Below, piece after piece: positions 55,830-64,000 of a DNA stretch of 64,000 nt. Made by a program: the position numbers and the translations under genes. Where the stretch lies: contig NZ_JACVPJ010000003.1 in NCBI RefSeq assembly GCF_018881975.1, positions 124,001-188,000 of the forward strand. The letters are read 5' to 3'. Source of the stretch: Polynucleobacter sp. JS-Safj-400b-B2. GTDB lineage: Bacteria; Pseudomonadota; Gammaproteobacteria; Burkholderiales; Burkholderiaceae. The notes below the pieces were generated by a model. That model searched no databases and was not told the origin of the DNA. It was given only the letters and a program-made list of their open reading frames with translations. Each line of letters opens with the position of its first letter. Position 1 is the stretch's first letter.

Positions 55830-56849
55830 CTAACTATTTACAACAATCCCCGCTCCATGTGCTTGTTGATCTGCGTGATAGCTTGAGCGCACCATGGCGC
55901 CTACAGCTGCATGGGAGAAGCCCATTTCATAGGCTTTTTCCTCAAACATCTTAAAGACGTCGGGATGAACATAGCGAGTCACAGGTAGATGATGTCCTGA
56001 TGGGGCTAGGTACTGACCAATAGTGAGCATGTCGATATTGTGTTCACGCATATCCCGCATAACTTCCAAAATCTCTTCATCCGTCTCACCAAGGCCCACC
56101 ATCAAACCACTCTTGGTAGGGATATTTGGAAAGCGTTCTTTGAAGTCTTTCAAAAGCTTTAAAGAATGAAGGTAATCAGCACCTGGTCTAGCTTGCTTAT
56201 ACAGACGTGGCACAGTTTCAAGATTGTGATTCATCACATCTGGCAAGCCGTTTGGTGAGTGCTCAGCAAAAATATCCAACGCCTTATCAAGGCGACCACG
56301 GAAATCTGGCACCAACACCTCAATACGAGTATTAGGCGAAAGAGCACGCGATTGAGAAATACAATCAACATAATGCATTGCACCACCATCACGCAGATCA
56401 TCACGATCTACGCTAGTGATCACGACATAGTTCAGTTTGAGCGCAGCAATTGTGCGAGCTAGGTTAGCCGGCTCTTTTGCATCCAGCGGATCTGGCCTAC
56501 CGTGACCCACATCGCAAAATGGGCAACGACGTGTGCACTTGTCACCCATGATCATGAAAGTGGCGGTTCCCTTACCAAAACATTCACCAATATTGGGACA
56601 ACTAGCCTCTTCGCAAACAGTCACCAATTCGTTCTCGCGCAAAATCTTTTTAATTTCCGCAAAACGAGAATTGCCTGACGCTGCCTTTACCCGAATCCAA
56701 TCGGGCTTTTTCAAGACCTCTTGTAGAGGAATGATTTTGATTGGAATACGAGCAGTCTTCTCACTGGACTTTTGTTTACGCGATGCGTCGTAATTGAGGT
56801 CTTGGCGCGCCTCAATAGCTGGGTTGGTGTCAGGCTTATTTGTTGTCAT
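55830..56849 (-). CDS. lipA: Lipoyl synthase; C-terminus altered by the transposon end
   Basis: 339-residue radical-SAM enzyme inserting two sulfurs into octanoyl groups. Auxiliary-cluster cysteines lie in [16 protein letters not shown], the radical-SAM cluster in [13 protein letters not shown], and the conserved [13 protein letters not shown] motif is near the C-terminus. The last residues after GIV (V-N-S-stop) are encoded by the right end of element 1, whose terminus is at 55842. Without the insertion the frame would end GIV-stop. The enzyme should be functional, since all key motifs are upstream. It overlaps lipB by 14 bp. Confidence 0.96.
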   Translation of the reverse strand: MTTNKPDTNPAIEARQDLNYDASRKQKSSEKTARIPIKIIPLQEVLKKPDWIRVKAASGNSRFAEIKKILRENELVTVCEEASCPNIGECFGKGTATFMIMGDKCTRRCPFCDVGHGRPDPLDAKEPANLARTIAALKLNYVVITSVDRDDLRDGGAMHYVDCISQSRALSPNTRIEVLVPDFRGRLDKALDIFAEHSPNGLPDVMNHNLETVPRLYKQARPGADYLHSLKLLKDFKERFPNIPTKSGLMVGLGETDEEILEVMRDMREHNIDMLTIGQYLAPSGHHLPVTRYVHPDVFKMFEEKAYEMGFSHAAVGAMVRSSYHADQQAHGAGIVVNS

Positions 56850-57489
56850 GTGGCATCAGTTGCTTTTGTAAATGCTGCAAAAGCCTTTGGCTAATAGTGT
56901 CTATATTGTCCTTGATCCCAAGGGTTTGCATATCGACAGTCTTTAGACCCTCATACCCACAGGGGTGGATACGCTTGAAAGCCTCTAGATCGGTGGCCAC
57001 ATTCAAGGCAAGTCCGTGATAGGAGCAGCTTTTAGAGACCTTAAGGCCTAAGGCAGCCACCTTTGTACCCACCCACTCTGGAGGCACTCCAGCCTGCTCA
57101 GAGACATAAATTCCAGGGGCCCCAGGATGTCTTTCGGCTTGAATCCCGAAATCTGCCAGCGTATCGATGACTGCTTGTTCTATTCGGGAGACTAATTCTT
57201 TTACAAATATTCCCAGACGCCTGAGATCTAACAATAGGTAGACCACAATTTGACCAGGCCCGTGATACGTAATTTCACCGCCGCGATCGACTTGAACTAG
57301 TGGAATTTGATTACTAGGCGAATGTAAGTTAGTCGCATCCCCTGCAAGACCTAAAGTAAACACTGGAGGATGCTCTAAAACCCAAATCTCATCAGGCGTT
57401 TCGCCGGTGCGCTCTTTAGTAAATATTTGCATTGCCTCATACGTAGATACGTAATCTGCCAATCCAAGATGTTTTACTAAAGCTTGCAT
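56836..57489 (-). CDS. lipB: Octanoyl-ACP:protein N-octanoyltransferase
   Basis: 217 residues. Family motifs include [19 protein letters not shown] and the catalytic region [20 protein letters not shown] with its cysteine and lysine. LipB places octanoate on target proteins, which LipA then sulfurates. It is upstream of lipA with a 14-bp overlap and downstream of a DUF493 gene with 8 bp spacing, in one minus-strand operon. Confidence 0.95.
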   Translation of the reverse strand: MQALVKHLGLADYVSTYEAMQIFTKERTGETPDEIWVLEHPPVFTLGLAGDATNLHSPSNQIPLVQVDRGGEITYHGPGQIVVYLLLDLRRLGIFVKELVSRIEQAVIDTLADFGIQAERHPGAPGIYVSEQAGVPPEWVGTKVAALGLKVSKSCSYHGLALNVATDLEAFKRIHPCGYEGLKTVDMQTLGIKDNIDTISQRLLQHLQKQLMPHDNK

Positions 57490-57497
57490 GAATGAAG

Positions 57498-57764
57498 TTA
57501 CAAAACTACGCTAACCAATGGATGAGTAGATAGCGTTCTATACAACTCGTCTAGCTGCTCACGACTAGTAGCAGTAATTGGCAAAGTTATCCCTAGATAA
57601 TTTCCATCTTTAGAAGGGCGCTGCTCAACCTTACTCTCATCAAACGTGGGGTCGAATTGTTTTGCAATATGCACTATCGCAGGAAGATATTCTGGATTTG
57701 CTTTACCCATGACCTTAATAGGAAATAACGATGGGTATTCGATTAGTGATTTTTCTTCAGCCAT
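57498..57764 (-). CDS. DUF493 (YbeD-like) protein
   Basis: 88 residues of the YbeD family ([40 protein letters not shown]). The fold is ACT-like and the gene is next to lipB in many proteobacteria. Role unknown, possibly linked to lipoate metabolism. Confidence 0.9.
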   Translation of the reverse strand: MAEEKSLIEYPSLFPIKVMGKANPEYLPAIVHIAKQFDPTFDESKVEQRPSKDGNYLGITLPITATSREQLDELYRTLSTHPLVSVVL

Positions 57765-57793
57765 ATATTCTCTCTAATTCTCTCTTGTTCTGA

Positions 57794-58507
57794 TTATTTA
57801 CGATGATCTGGCATACCTAACCAAGCGCCAGTGATGATGTTGCGAATGCAATGCAGGCGGCGATGAAAAAAATGATCTGCTCCAGGTACCACTTGAACAG
57901 TAAGCTCTTGTGGACGCGCCCAATCCAAAACATCGATCAAGGGAATGGTTTCATCTAATTCACCATGAATCAAAATCGTATCCGCCGGCACTGGCGCCAG
58001 AGTCCACTTACCAGCAGCGCTACCCACCATGACAAGGCGCTCCGCTGGACGACCAAGCTCTGTAAGTCTTTGCACTAAGTGGCTACCTACAAAACTTCCA
58101 AATGAAAAGCCTGAAACTACCAAAGGTAAAGTATTTGCATTTGCTACCCAGGATTGATTTGCGGTTGCTTCAAACTGACCCCAGCTTGAAGGTGTCCGCA
58201 TCCAGTCAGTAACATGCAGCAAATCTTCCAGCTCACCAACACCATCGTCATGAACGCCTTCAGTTCCACCTACACCGCGAAAGTTTGGGCGCACACTAAC
58301 ATAACCCAATTGATTAAAAGCGCGCGCCATGGTTTGCGCAACCTTGTTATCCATTGTTCCACCCATCAAAGGATGGGGGTGTGCGACAAGTGCTATGCCA
58401 CGCACTGCAAACGCTGGATCATTTTTTAATTCATCAGGAAGATCAATGGACATTTCCATCGACCCAACAATTCCTTGAATCTGAATTACTTTGGTACGGC
58501 TATTCAT
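57794..58507 (-). CDS. Alpha/beta hydrolase
   Basis: 237 residues. Nucleophile elbow GFSFGSFVG near residue 132, acid in HGELDETIP, catalytic histidine in GADHFFHRRL near the end; the start HPHPLMGGTMDNKVAQT is typical of a conserved proteobacterial subfamily. Substrate unknown. First gene upstream of the DUF493-lipB-lipA group, 29 bp before it. Confidence 0.88.
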   Translation of the reverse strand: MNSRTKVIQIQGIVGSMEMSIDLPDELKNDPAFAVRGIALVAHPHPLMGGTMDNKVAQTMARAFNQLGYVSVRPNFRGVGGTEGVHDDGVGELEDLLHVTDWMRTPSSWGQFEATANQSWVANANTLPLVVSGFSFGSFVGSHLVQRLTELGRPAERLVMVGSAAGKWTLAPVPADTILIHGELDETIPLIDVLDWARPQELTVQVVPGADHFFHRRLHCIRNIITGAWLGMPDHRK

Positions 58508-58532
58508 AAAAAACTTTCAATTCTTTAAATGA

Positions 58533-58841
58533 CTATGTCAGTTGCAAGCGCTCTACAGGACGCCCCTCGATTAAATGCGATTGGATAATTTCTTCAACAT
58601 CATCTGTATCGATAAAGGTATACCAAACACCCTCAGGGTAGACCACCATGACTGGTCCATCTGCGCAGCGATCCAGGCATCCAGCCTTGTTTACACGAAT
58701 CTTTCCAGGGCCCGAGAGCCCAAGTTCTTTCACTCTTTTCTTAGCGTAATCAAACAAAGCAAAAGCATTGTGCTGCTCGCAACACTCCTCGCCATTACTG
58801 CGTTGGTTTAAACAAAAAAATAAGTGGTGTGAAAAACTCAT
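58533..58841 (-). CDS. (2Fe-2S) ferredoxin-like protein
   Basis: 102 residues from the ATG at 58841, which avoids overlap with the VanZ gene. It is a thioredoxin-fold ferredoxin with cysteines in FFCLNQ, EECCEQ and VNKAGCLDRCADGP. Such proteins transfer single electrons; partner unknown. It is 17 bp downstream of the VanZ-like gene. Confidence 0.88.
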   Translation of the reverse strand: MSFSHHLFFCLNQRSNGEECCEQHNAFALFDYAKKRVKELGLSGPGKIRVNKAGCLDRCADGPVMVVYPEGVWYTFIDTDDVEEIIQSHLIEGRPVERLQLT

Positions 58842-58857
58842 AGAAAAATTATATTCA

Positions 58858-59952
58858 TCAATGTTTTGGTTTAGGGTCAATGGCACTTCGAATCATCCAA
58901 ACAAGAGCCAGAGGTAACCATACTACTGAAACCCACTGCATCAGCTCATTAAAGTGCAATAAGCGACCTTGGTACCAGTGCCTTAGTGTGAGGATGAAAT
59001 ACGCATTGTCAGGCAAAACATTGACGGCGATTGTGGTGCCAAGCAAGCAAATCAAGGCTAGCCAAAACTTAGCTCTTGGATTTAGCTTTAGGGCCCGCCA
59101 CAATAAGATACTGCCCAGCACCATTCCCCAAAGGGCGCCTGCGGTCAACCAAATCAAACTAAACTCACCGCCAAATTGCAATGCGGTAAATAAAGTCTTG
59201 ATCAATACCGTCAGACCAAGAAGTCCATTGAGAATGCGCCACTGAGGGGCTTTAGTACGCAAACCCAGTGAGAGCAGTAAAGCAATGCCGAGCCAACACA
59301 GGGATGTAATGGCCATCTCTTGAATAAGCTGGTTAATGACTACAGTACCCCAGTCAACCGAGCCAAATATGGCATGTCCCCAGACACCGGTGCTAAGCCA
59401 AGAGCTTTGCGGGTAAATCTGCGACCACGGAAATAATAGGAATAAGGCGCATGCCGCCCAGTTCAGGCCAAACCATTGATCAAAGCGCCGACGAATAGCA
59501 CTTCCGGACAGCCATTGTGGGCCCAAGGGAATGGCCAACAAGCCCCCCAATAAACCCCCTAAGATATTGGCCCACCAGTCCATCTGACTTGGTATGCGAG
59601 TAGGCAGCCAAGATTGAAATGTTTCCACACCTAGCGCCAGGACAGCACTCAAACTCAGGGCCATCCCAAGTGCGACATAGTTACGCCATCTTGGGTAAGC
59701 AGCAAACACCACCAAAAATCCAAATGGGATGTAAGCCAAAATATTGACCGATACATCAAATAGCGTAATGAAGCGCGGCAAAGGGGCATCTAACCAAGCC
59801 CATGCAGCTATTCCATTATGAAAGTCAAAGTCAAAGGGGTTTAGGCTCACATACAGGATCAAGAGTGCGTAGCTTAAGCTCATGGCTCTAGCCAATGGCA
59901 TCGCCTGCAGGGGCCAGGCCAACTTTCGAGGTCTTTGCTCTTTTTGATCCAT
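58858..59952 (-). CDS. VanZ-like membrane protein
   Basis: 364 residues with roughly ten membrane helices; the N-terminal third has the VanZ pattern (LNPFDFDFHNGIAAW, then DVSVNILAYIPFGFLVVFA and LGVETFQSWLPTRIPSQMDW). Family function is unclear. Upstream of the ferredoxin gene; divergent from birA with 37 bp between starts. Confidence 0.85.
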   Translation of the reverse strand: MDQKEQRPRKLAWPLQAMPLARAMSLSYALLILYVSLNPFDFDFHNGIAAWAWLDAPLPRFITLFDVSVNILAYIPFGFLVVFAAYPRWRNYVALGMALSLSAVLALGVETFQSWLPTRIPSQMDWWANILGGLLGGLLAIPLGPQWLSGSAIRRRFDQWFGLNWAACALFLLFPWSQIYPQSSWLSTGVWGHAIFGSVDWGTVVINQLIQEMAITSLCWLGIALLLSLGLRTKAPQWRILNGLLGLTVLIKTLFTALQFGGEFSLIWLTAGALWGMVLGSILLWRALKLNPRAKFWLALICLLGTTIAVNVLPDNAYFILTLRHWYQGRLLHFNELMQWVSVVWLPLALVWMIRSAIDPKPKH

Positions 59953-59989
59953 CCCACAATTCTAGGTCAGACCTTTCTACAATGGCGGA

Positions 59990-60775
59990 ATGACTGCAAA
60001 TTGCATCCTAGAGCGCGTTGCTGAGACCAAATCAACCAATGATGATCTTTTGGCGCGCTGGCGTGCAGGAGAGCTTATTGATCCCGTTGCCCGCATTGCC
60101 CATAAGCAAACTGCAGGCAAAGGCCGAGCAGGCCGGTCATGGCTAGCCAATCCAGAGGACTCTCTCTGCTTTTCCTTAGCATTTCCATTTAAAAGTACCG
60201 TCGCTGAACTTAGTGGACTTAGTCTATTAGTTGGCTTAGCGGTTATTGCTGGTATTGCGCAGGCTTGCAACCTTAGCGAAGCAGAACTTCAAGCCGCAGG
60301 TCTTCAGTTGAAATGGCCTAACGATTTATTGCTGAATCAAAACAAACTTGGCGGCATCCTCATTGAGGGTGGTCAAACAAAAGCAGGTGAGCCCACTTGG
60401 ATGATTATTGGAGTTGGCTTGAACTTGCGCAATACAGAAATGATTGAAGCAAATCTAGAAACGGGACTCAAAGTAGGCTCGCTTTCTCAACTTATCAAAT
60501 CACCTCCTGATTCAGAATATCTCTGGCTTAAATTACTGACTTCACTTGAACACGATCTTGCCGAATTTGATCTTCATGGATTCAAATCATGCAAAGAACG
60601 TTGGATGAAATGGGATGCCTATCGCAATCAAACTGTTTGTATTTCTGGTACCGGTAAAGATCCCATTTACGGTATTGCAAATGGCGTGGATGAAACAGGG
60701 GCATTACTATTGCAGCAAGATAACAAAACCATTGCCATTCATGCAGGTGATGTTTCACTTAGGATTCAATCATGA
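59990..60775 (+). CDS. birA: Biotin-[acetyl-CoA-carboxylase] ligase, short form
   Basis: 261 residues. Catalytic motifs ETKSTNDDLLARW, QTAGKGRAGRSWLANPEDSL and KWPNDLLLNQNKLGGILIE are intact. There is no N-terminal DNA-binding domain, so it ligates biotin but cannot repress biotin genes. It overlaps coaX by 4 bp. Confidence 0.95.
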   Translation: MTANCILERVAETKSTNDDLLARWRAGELIDPVARIAHKQTAGKGRAGRSWLANPEDSLCFSLAFPFKSTVAELSGLSLLVGLAVIAGIAQACNLSEAELQAAGLQLKWPNDLLLNQNKLGGILIEGGQTKAGEPTWMIIGVGLNLRNTEMIEANLETGLKVGSLSQLIKSPPDSEYLWLKLLTSLEHDLAEFDLHGFKSCKERWMKWDAYRNQTVCISGTGKDPIYGIANGVDETGALLLQQDNKTIAIHAGDVSLRIQS

Positions 60776-61581
60776 GCCTTTATTTATTTTTCGATGTTGG
60801 TAATACGCGTCTCAAATGGGCTGCAGTGGAGTCCACTCAGAATCCAAGTGCTCAACAAAAAAAATTATGGGCTTACTCTGGGTCGATCAGCAGTAAGTCT
60901 TTACAGTCTGCAGAACATCGAGCAGAGTTGTCTGACTATATTGCCAAAACACTACCAAAGCCTGCAGCTATAGGGTTTTGTTGTGTGGCTGGGCCAGAAG
61001 CGATTGCGAATCTCAAATCGCTGTTCCCGCAGTGGAGCGAGGTTGAATGGAAGCAATTAAAAGGGGATAGCCCTTACGCAGGGATGCGCAGCTTGTATCA
61101 AGACCCGGGCAAGCTAGGTGCTGATCGCTGGGCTGCGCTGATAGGCGCACGTGCCCTGTCAAATAAAAATACTTTAATTGTGAATGCTGGGACTGCTACA
61201 ACAATCGATTTACTTGGTTCTAATGGCGTACATTACGGCGGCTGGATTTTGCCTGGTCTTGAATTAATGCAAACTAGCTTAGCAAACAATACTGCACAGC
61301 TAGATTTGGCTACACGTTCAGAACAGCATGGTTTTGGCACCTGCACTAATGATGCAATCATTGGAGGCTGTGATGCAGCGCAAATTGGTGCAATTCTTTA
61401 CAGCATGCAGCATGCAAAAGAAATGAATATCCCAGTTGAAAAAATTTGGATTGACGGCGGGAATGCCAAAATCTTGGCAAAGGAAATCTCGCAAACGCAT
61501 TTAACTGCCAAGCAGCTACTGGAGACAACTGAAGGATTGGTGCTACGTGGTATTTGGGCGTGGTTACTACAAAATCTTTAA
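60772..61581 (+). CDS. coaX: Type III pantothenate kinase
   Basis: 269 residues, first enzyme of CoA synthesis. Motifs: FFDVGNTRLKWA at the N-terminus, GADRWAALIGAR, and LIVNAGTATTIDLLGSNGVH with the catalytic aspartate; GGNAKIL near the C-terminus. Coupled to birA. It converges with rfaE2, sharing 4 bp at the stops. Confidence 0.95.
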   Translation: MSLYLFFDVGNTRLKWAAVESTQNPSAQQKKLWAYSGSISSKSLQSAEHRAELSDYIAKTLPKPAAIGFCCVAGPEAIANLKSLFPQWSEVEWKQLKGDSPYAGMRSLYQDPGKLGADRWAALIGARALSNKNTLIVNAGTATTIDLLGSNGVHYGGWILPGLELMQTSLANNTAQLDLATRSEQHGFGTCTNDAIIGGCDAAQIGAILYSMQHAKEMNIPVEKIWIDGGNAKILAKEISQTHLTAKQLLETTEGLVLRGIWAWLLQNL

Positions 61582-62066
61582 GAGCGAATCTTGCCCAATA
61601 GGCTTGTAGTTGAACGCTCATATAGGAACGGTATTGCAACTGCCTTGCCTCCCCAACTTTTTACCAGATGGGTTTCAGCCAAGGTATCAATTTCGTAATC
61701 GCCGCCTTTGACGTAAATATCGGGTCGAATTTTTTCAATTAAATTCACCGGCGTTTGTTCGGTAAACAACACTGCCATATCCACGCTTTCAAGCGCAGCT
61801 AACAAAGCCTGGCGATCAGCCTCAGAATTAATGGGCCTGTCATCGCCTTTACCCAACATCTTGACCGAAGCATCTGAATTAACGCCGACTACCAAGCTAG
61901 CGCCCAAAGCACGTGCCTGAGCCAAATAACTGGCATGGCCACGATGCAAGATATCAAAAACACCGTTGGTAAATACTAGGGGCCTTGGAAGGACCGCCAA
62001 ACGATCAGCAAGTTGCTCTGGTGGGCAGACTTTAGTTTCGAAGGAGGGTAGTGGCAAATGGCTCAT
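61578..62066 (-). CDS. rfaE2: D-glycero-beta-D-manno-heptose 1-phosphate adenylyltransferase
   Basis: 162-residue single-domain nucleotidyltransferase. The HxGH signature is FTNGVFDILHRGHASYL near residue 38, with VGVNSDASVKMLGKGDDRPI after it and YVKGGDYEIDTLAE. It activates heptose for lipopolysaccharide core synthesis. The kinase half (RfaE1) is not fused. Confidence 0.92.
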   Translation of the reverse strand: MSHLPLPSFETKVCPPEQLADRLAVLPRPLVFTNGVFDILHRGHASYLAQARALGASLVVGVNSDASVKMLGKGDDRPINSEADRQALLAALESVDMAVLFTEQTPVNLIEKIRPDIYVKGGDYEIDTLAETHLVKSWGGKAVAIPFLYERSTTSLLGKIRS

Positions 62067-62158
62067 GACTCAATATTAATGGCAATCTTGCAAGGCGAGC
62101 GATATTGGCCAGAATGTCTTAGACTTGGCCTCTACTTAGTGAAATAAAAAGGCGCAAT

Positions 62159-62728
62159 ATGCACCGTTATCTGATGAATTTCCTCTTTGGCTTAGTTATC
62201 CTTCTATCGGGACTTCAGCTTGCTCATGCTGCGCCCACTTGCAGCCCTTTGCTCTCCCATACCTTTCCTCGTCTTCAGGACGAGGTGCCGCAAAATCTTT
62301 GCCAATATCAAGGCAAAGTCATTCTGGTTGTGAATACAGCGAGTTTTTGCGGCTTTACCAGTCAATATGAAGGTCTTGAGAAGCTATATGCGAAATACAA
62401 AGATCAGGGGTTTGTAGTTTTAGGATTCCCCTCCAACGACTTTGGACAACAAGAGCCTGGTAGCAATAAAGAAATTGCCGATTTCTGCAAAAATACTTAC
62501 GACGTGAAATTTCCAATGTTTGCTAAAAGCGTTGTTTCAGGTAACAACCCTAATTCCTTATTTAAAATGTTGATTGCTAAAACAGGCACAACTCCAAAAT
62601 GGAATTTTTATAAATACCTAATTGATCGCAATGGCAATGTGATTGATTCCTTTGGCAGCATGACTAAACCGAGTAGCAGCAGCATTACCGGCCCAATTGA
62701 AAAGCTTTTAGGAGAAAAAGCGCAGTGA
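62159..62728 (+). CDS. Periplasmic glutathione peroxidase
   Basis: 189 residues with a signal peptide (LFGLVILLSGLQLAHAA). The peroxidatic cysteine is in NTASFCGFTSQYEGL near residue 64; FPSNDFGQQEPG and WNFYKYLIDRNG supply the other active-site residues. Cys replaces selenocysteine. It reduces peroxides outside the cytoplasm. Its stop overlaps the GTG of the next gene. Confidence 0.93.
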   Translation: MHRYLMNFLFGLVILLSGLQLAHAAPTCSPLLSHTFPRLQDEVPQNLCQYQGKVILVVNTASFCGFTSQYEGLEKLYAKYKDQGFVVLGFPSNDFGQQEPGSNKEIADFCKNTYDVKFPMFAKSVVSGNNPNSLFKMLIAKTGTTPKWNFYKYLIDRNGNVIDSFGSMTKPSSSSITGPIEKLLGEKAQ

Positions 62729-64000
62729 GTAAAAAAAGAATTGCCATTATTGGTGCAGGCATCTCTGGATTAGGCTGCGCATATGCCTTAAGACAACATC
62801 CTGAATTTGAAATTACATTATATGAAGCCGGCGATCATATAGGTGGTCACAGCAATACAGTAGATTTCAATTACTCCGTAGATGGCAAAGAGCTTGCCCA
62901 TGGTGTCGATACTGGATTCCTGGTCTTTAACCGCAAGACTTATCCTCGCCTCGTTCGACTATTAGAAGAAATTCAGGCGCCAATAGCCCCATCAGAAATG
63001 TCTTTTTCTGTCTCCATTGATGCCTCTGGAAAATCTGGATTCAACAAAAAAATTGAATGGGCTGGCAATGACATTAATTCTTTTTTTGGGCAAAGATCCA
63101 ATCTCCTGTCTCCCTCCTTCTGGAGAATGGCTTACGATATCTTGCGCTTTAATCGCTTAGCCACTCAATTAGCGCACGAACAAATTGATGCCGGCCATCA
63201 ATACAAAGAGCCTGATGAAAAAATTGCGGATTTTTTAAAGCGCCATCGCTTTAGCCAAAGCTTTAAAGAGAATTATTTTCTACCGATGATTGGCGCTATC
63301 TGGTCCTGCTCAGTGGAGCAGATGCTAGAGTTTCCTATTCAAACCATGGTGCGCTTTTGCCATAACCATGGTCTTTTACAAATCCAAAATCGTCCCCAAT
63401 GGTTAACTATTCAGGGCGGATCAAGAGAGTATGTAAAAAGAATTGTTGCGGCCCTAACAAAACATCAAATAGCGATTAAGCGTGAGTCTGCCCTGCGCGT
63501 AAATACAAATCACAACGGCGAACAAGTTGAAGTCGTTAGTCAGTCTGGTTTAGCCTACTTTGACGAAGTTATCATGGCTTGTCACAGCGACCAAACGCTA
63601 GATTTAGTTCACGGTATTAACCAGCAAGCCAGAAATATTTTGGCAGCCATCCCATATCAAAAGAATCGTGCAATTTTGCATACCGATATTCGCTTCTTGC
63701 CCGAAGCTAAACGTTGTTGGGCCGCATGGAACTACACGGCCAAATCAGGTGATAGGCCCAATGTAAAACAACATGTCAGCGTTAATTACTTAATAAACCG
63801 CTTACAGCTCTTACCAAGCCATCTTCAAGATACCCAAATTATTGTTAGTCTGAATCCTTCGGAAGAGCCGGATCCAAAACTGGTGCACCAAGAAATTCAT
63901 TATTCCCATCCAGTCTTTGATATGAGTGCGATACAGGCTCAGAAAGAGCTGCCATTAATTCAGGGATCATCGTCAGTTTGGTATTGCGGTGCCTGGACTG
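62725..64000 (+). CDS. FAD-dependent amine-oxidase-like protein, 3' end outside window
   Basis: At least 425 codons from a GTG at 62725 that overlaps the peroxidase stop by 4 bp. FAD motif RIAIIGAGISGLGCAYAL and GGHSNTVDF are at the N-terminus, then DTGFLVFNRKTYPRLVRLL. This is the NAD(P)-binding/amine-oxidase family often linked to a cyclopropane-fatty-acid synthase and DUF1365 gene, which would lie to the right of the window. The reading frame remains open at 64000. Confidence 0.88.
   Translation, partial: MSKKRIAIIGAGISGLGCAYALRQHPEFEITLYEAGDHIGGHSNTVDFNYSVDGKELAHGVDTGFLVFNRKTYPRLVRLLEEIQAPIAPSEMSFSVSIDASGKSGFNKKIEWAGNDINSFFGQRSNLLSPSFWRMAYDILRFNRLATQLAHEQIDAGHQYKEPDEKIADFLKRHRFSQSFKENYFLPMIGAIWSCSVEQMLEFPIQTMVRFCHNHGLLQIQNRPQWLTIQGGSREYVKRIVAALTKHQIAIKRESALRVNTNHNGEQVEVVSQSGLAYFDEVIMACHSDQTLDLVHGINQQARNILAAIPYQKNRAILHTDIRFLPEAKRCWAAWNYTAKSGDRPNVKQHVSVNYLINRLQLLPSHLQDTQIIVSLNPSEEPDPKLVHQEIHYSHPVFDMSAIQAQKELPLIQGSSSVWYCGAWT

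Larger units (their letters stand above)
15747..55842. mobile_element. Element 1: Tn7-like transposon at lipA, carrying nested element 2
   Basis: The outer boundaries are a TGT...ACA pair with imperfect terminal inverted repeats (20 of 25 positions match: left TGTGAATGATCAGAAGTTAA, right TGTAAATAGTTAGAAGTTAT) and a 5-bp duplication ACAAT. Each end carries AGTTAATGCGA-type sites, spaced out in the left end and close together (20 bp apart) in the right end, as TnsB sites are in Tn7. Its own genes lie at 15.8-31.7 kb; element 2 was later inserted 27-32 bp inside the right end. Without element 2 and its duplication it would be about 16.06 kb. Confidence 0.85.

Noticed and set aside
15747..55842. 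CRISPR array or Cas genes guiding the Tn7-like elements
   Set aside because: No regularly spaced repeats and no cas-like genes are visible; target choice is most likely by TniQ protein recognition.

Overview
The gene content and order (gshA-gshB-EIIA-ptsH-ptsI, a TorF-type porin with glnK-amtB, lipB-lipA, birA-coaX) suggest a freshwater betaproteobacterium of the Burkholderiaceae, most likely Polynucleobacter. This is a recollection-based placement, not a database match.

Layout. Positions 1-15745 and 55848-64000 are ordinary housekeeping chromosome: biotin, tRNA modification, SecB, glutathione, PTS, nitrogen uptake, ubiquinone on the left; lipoate, biotin ligase, pantothenate kinase and peroxidase on the right. 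Between them lies about 40 kb of mobile DNA. Two Tn7-like transposons can be delimited to the base. Element 1 runs 15747-55842 and is flanked by the 5-bp direct repeat ACAAT. Its ends both start with TGT and carry repeated AGTTAATGCGA-type sites. Element 2 runs 31779-55810 and is flanked by the 5-bp repeat TAAAT. Its ends are perfect 23-bp inverted repeats, and it sits inside the right end of element 1. Each element carries its own tnsA-tnsB-tnsC-tniQ operon in the middle and a TnsE-like gene facing the operon.

Target. Both right ends abut the 3' end of lipA, about 20 bp beyond the codons of its conserved RSSYHAD motif. Removing the elements and one ACAAT joins lipA directly to the lipoprotein gene at 15161-15745 and restores a lipA reading frame ending ...GIV-stop. 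The present lipA borrows its last residues and stop codon from the transposon end. This parallels Tn7 insertion next to glmS, but at lipA.

Cargo. Element 1 carries a four-gene defence operon (cytosine-5 methyltransferase, GHKL/MORC-like ATPase, Z1 helicase-like protein with two frameshifts, DUF4420 PD-(D/E)XK nuclease), a frameshifted unknown gene and two exported proteins, one with Sel1 repeats. Element 2 carries a gdhA-gltIJKL-lysR operon for glutamate/aspartate uptake and use, an arylamine N-acetyltransferase, an unknown membrane protein, and a DNA methyltransferase facing a DGQHR-domain protein. It also carries a run of small metabolic genes (panD, TauE, EamA, MOSC, two tautomerases, an NTF2-like protein), two tRNA genes (one tRNA-Ser with an unusual ACU anticodon), and a tandem glycine riboswitch in front of a dadA-like gene. 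Degenerate internal copies of element 2's ends point to repeated insertion at this site.

Decay. Clear single-base frameshifts occur only in mobile cargo, not in the housekeeping genes on either side.
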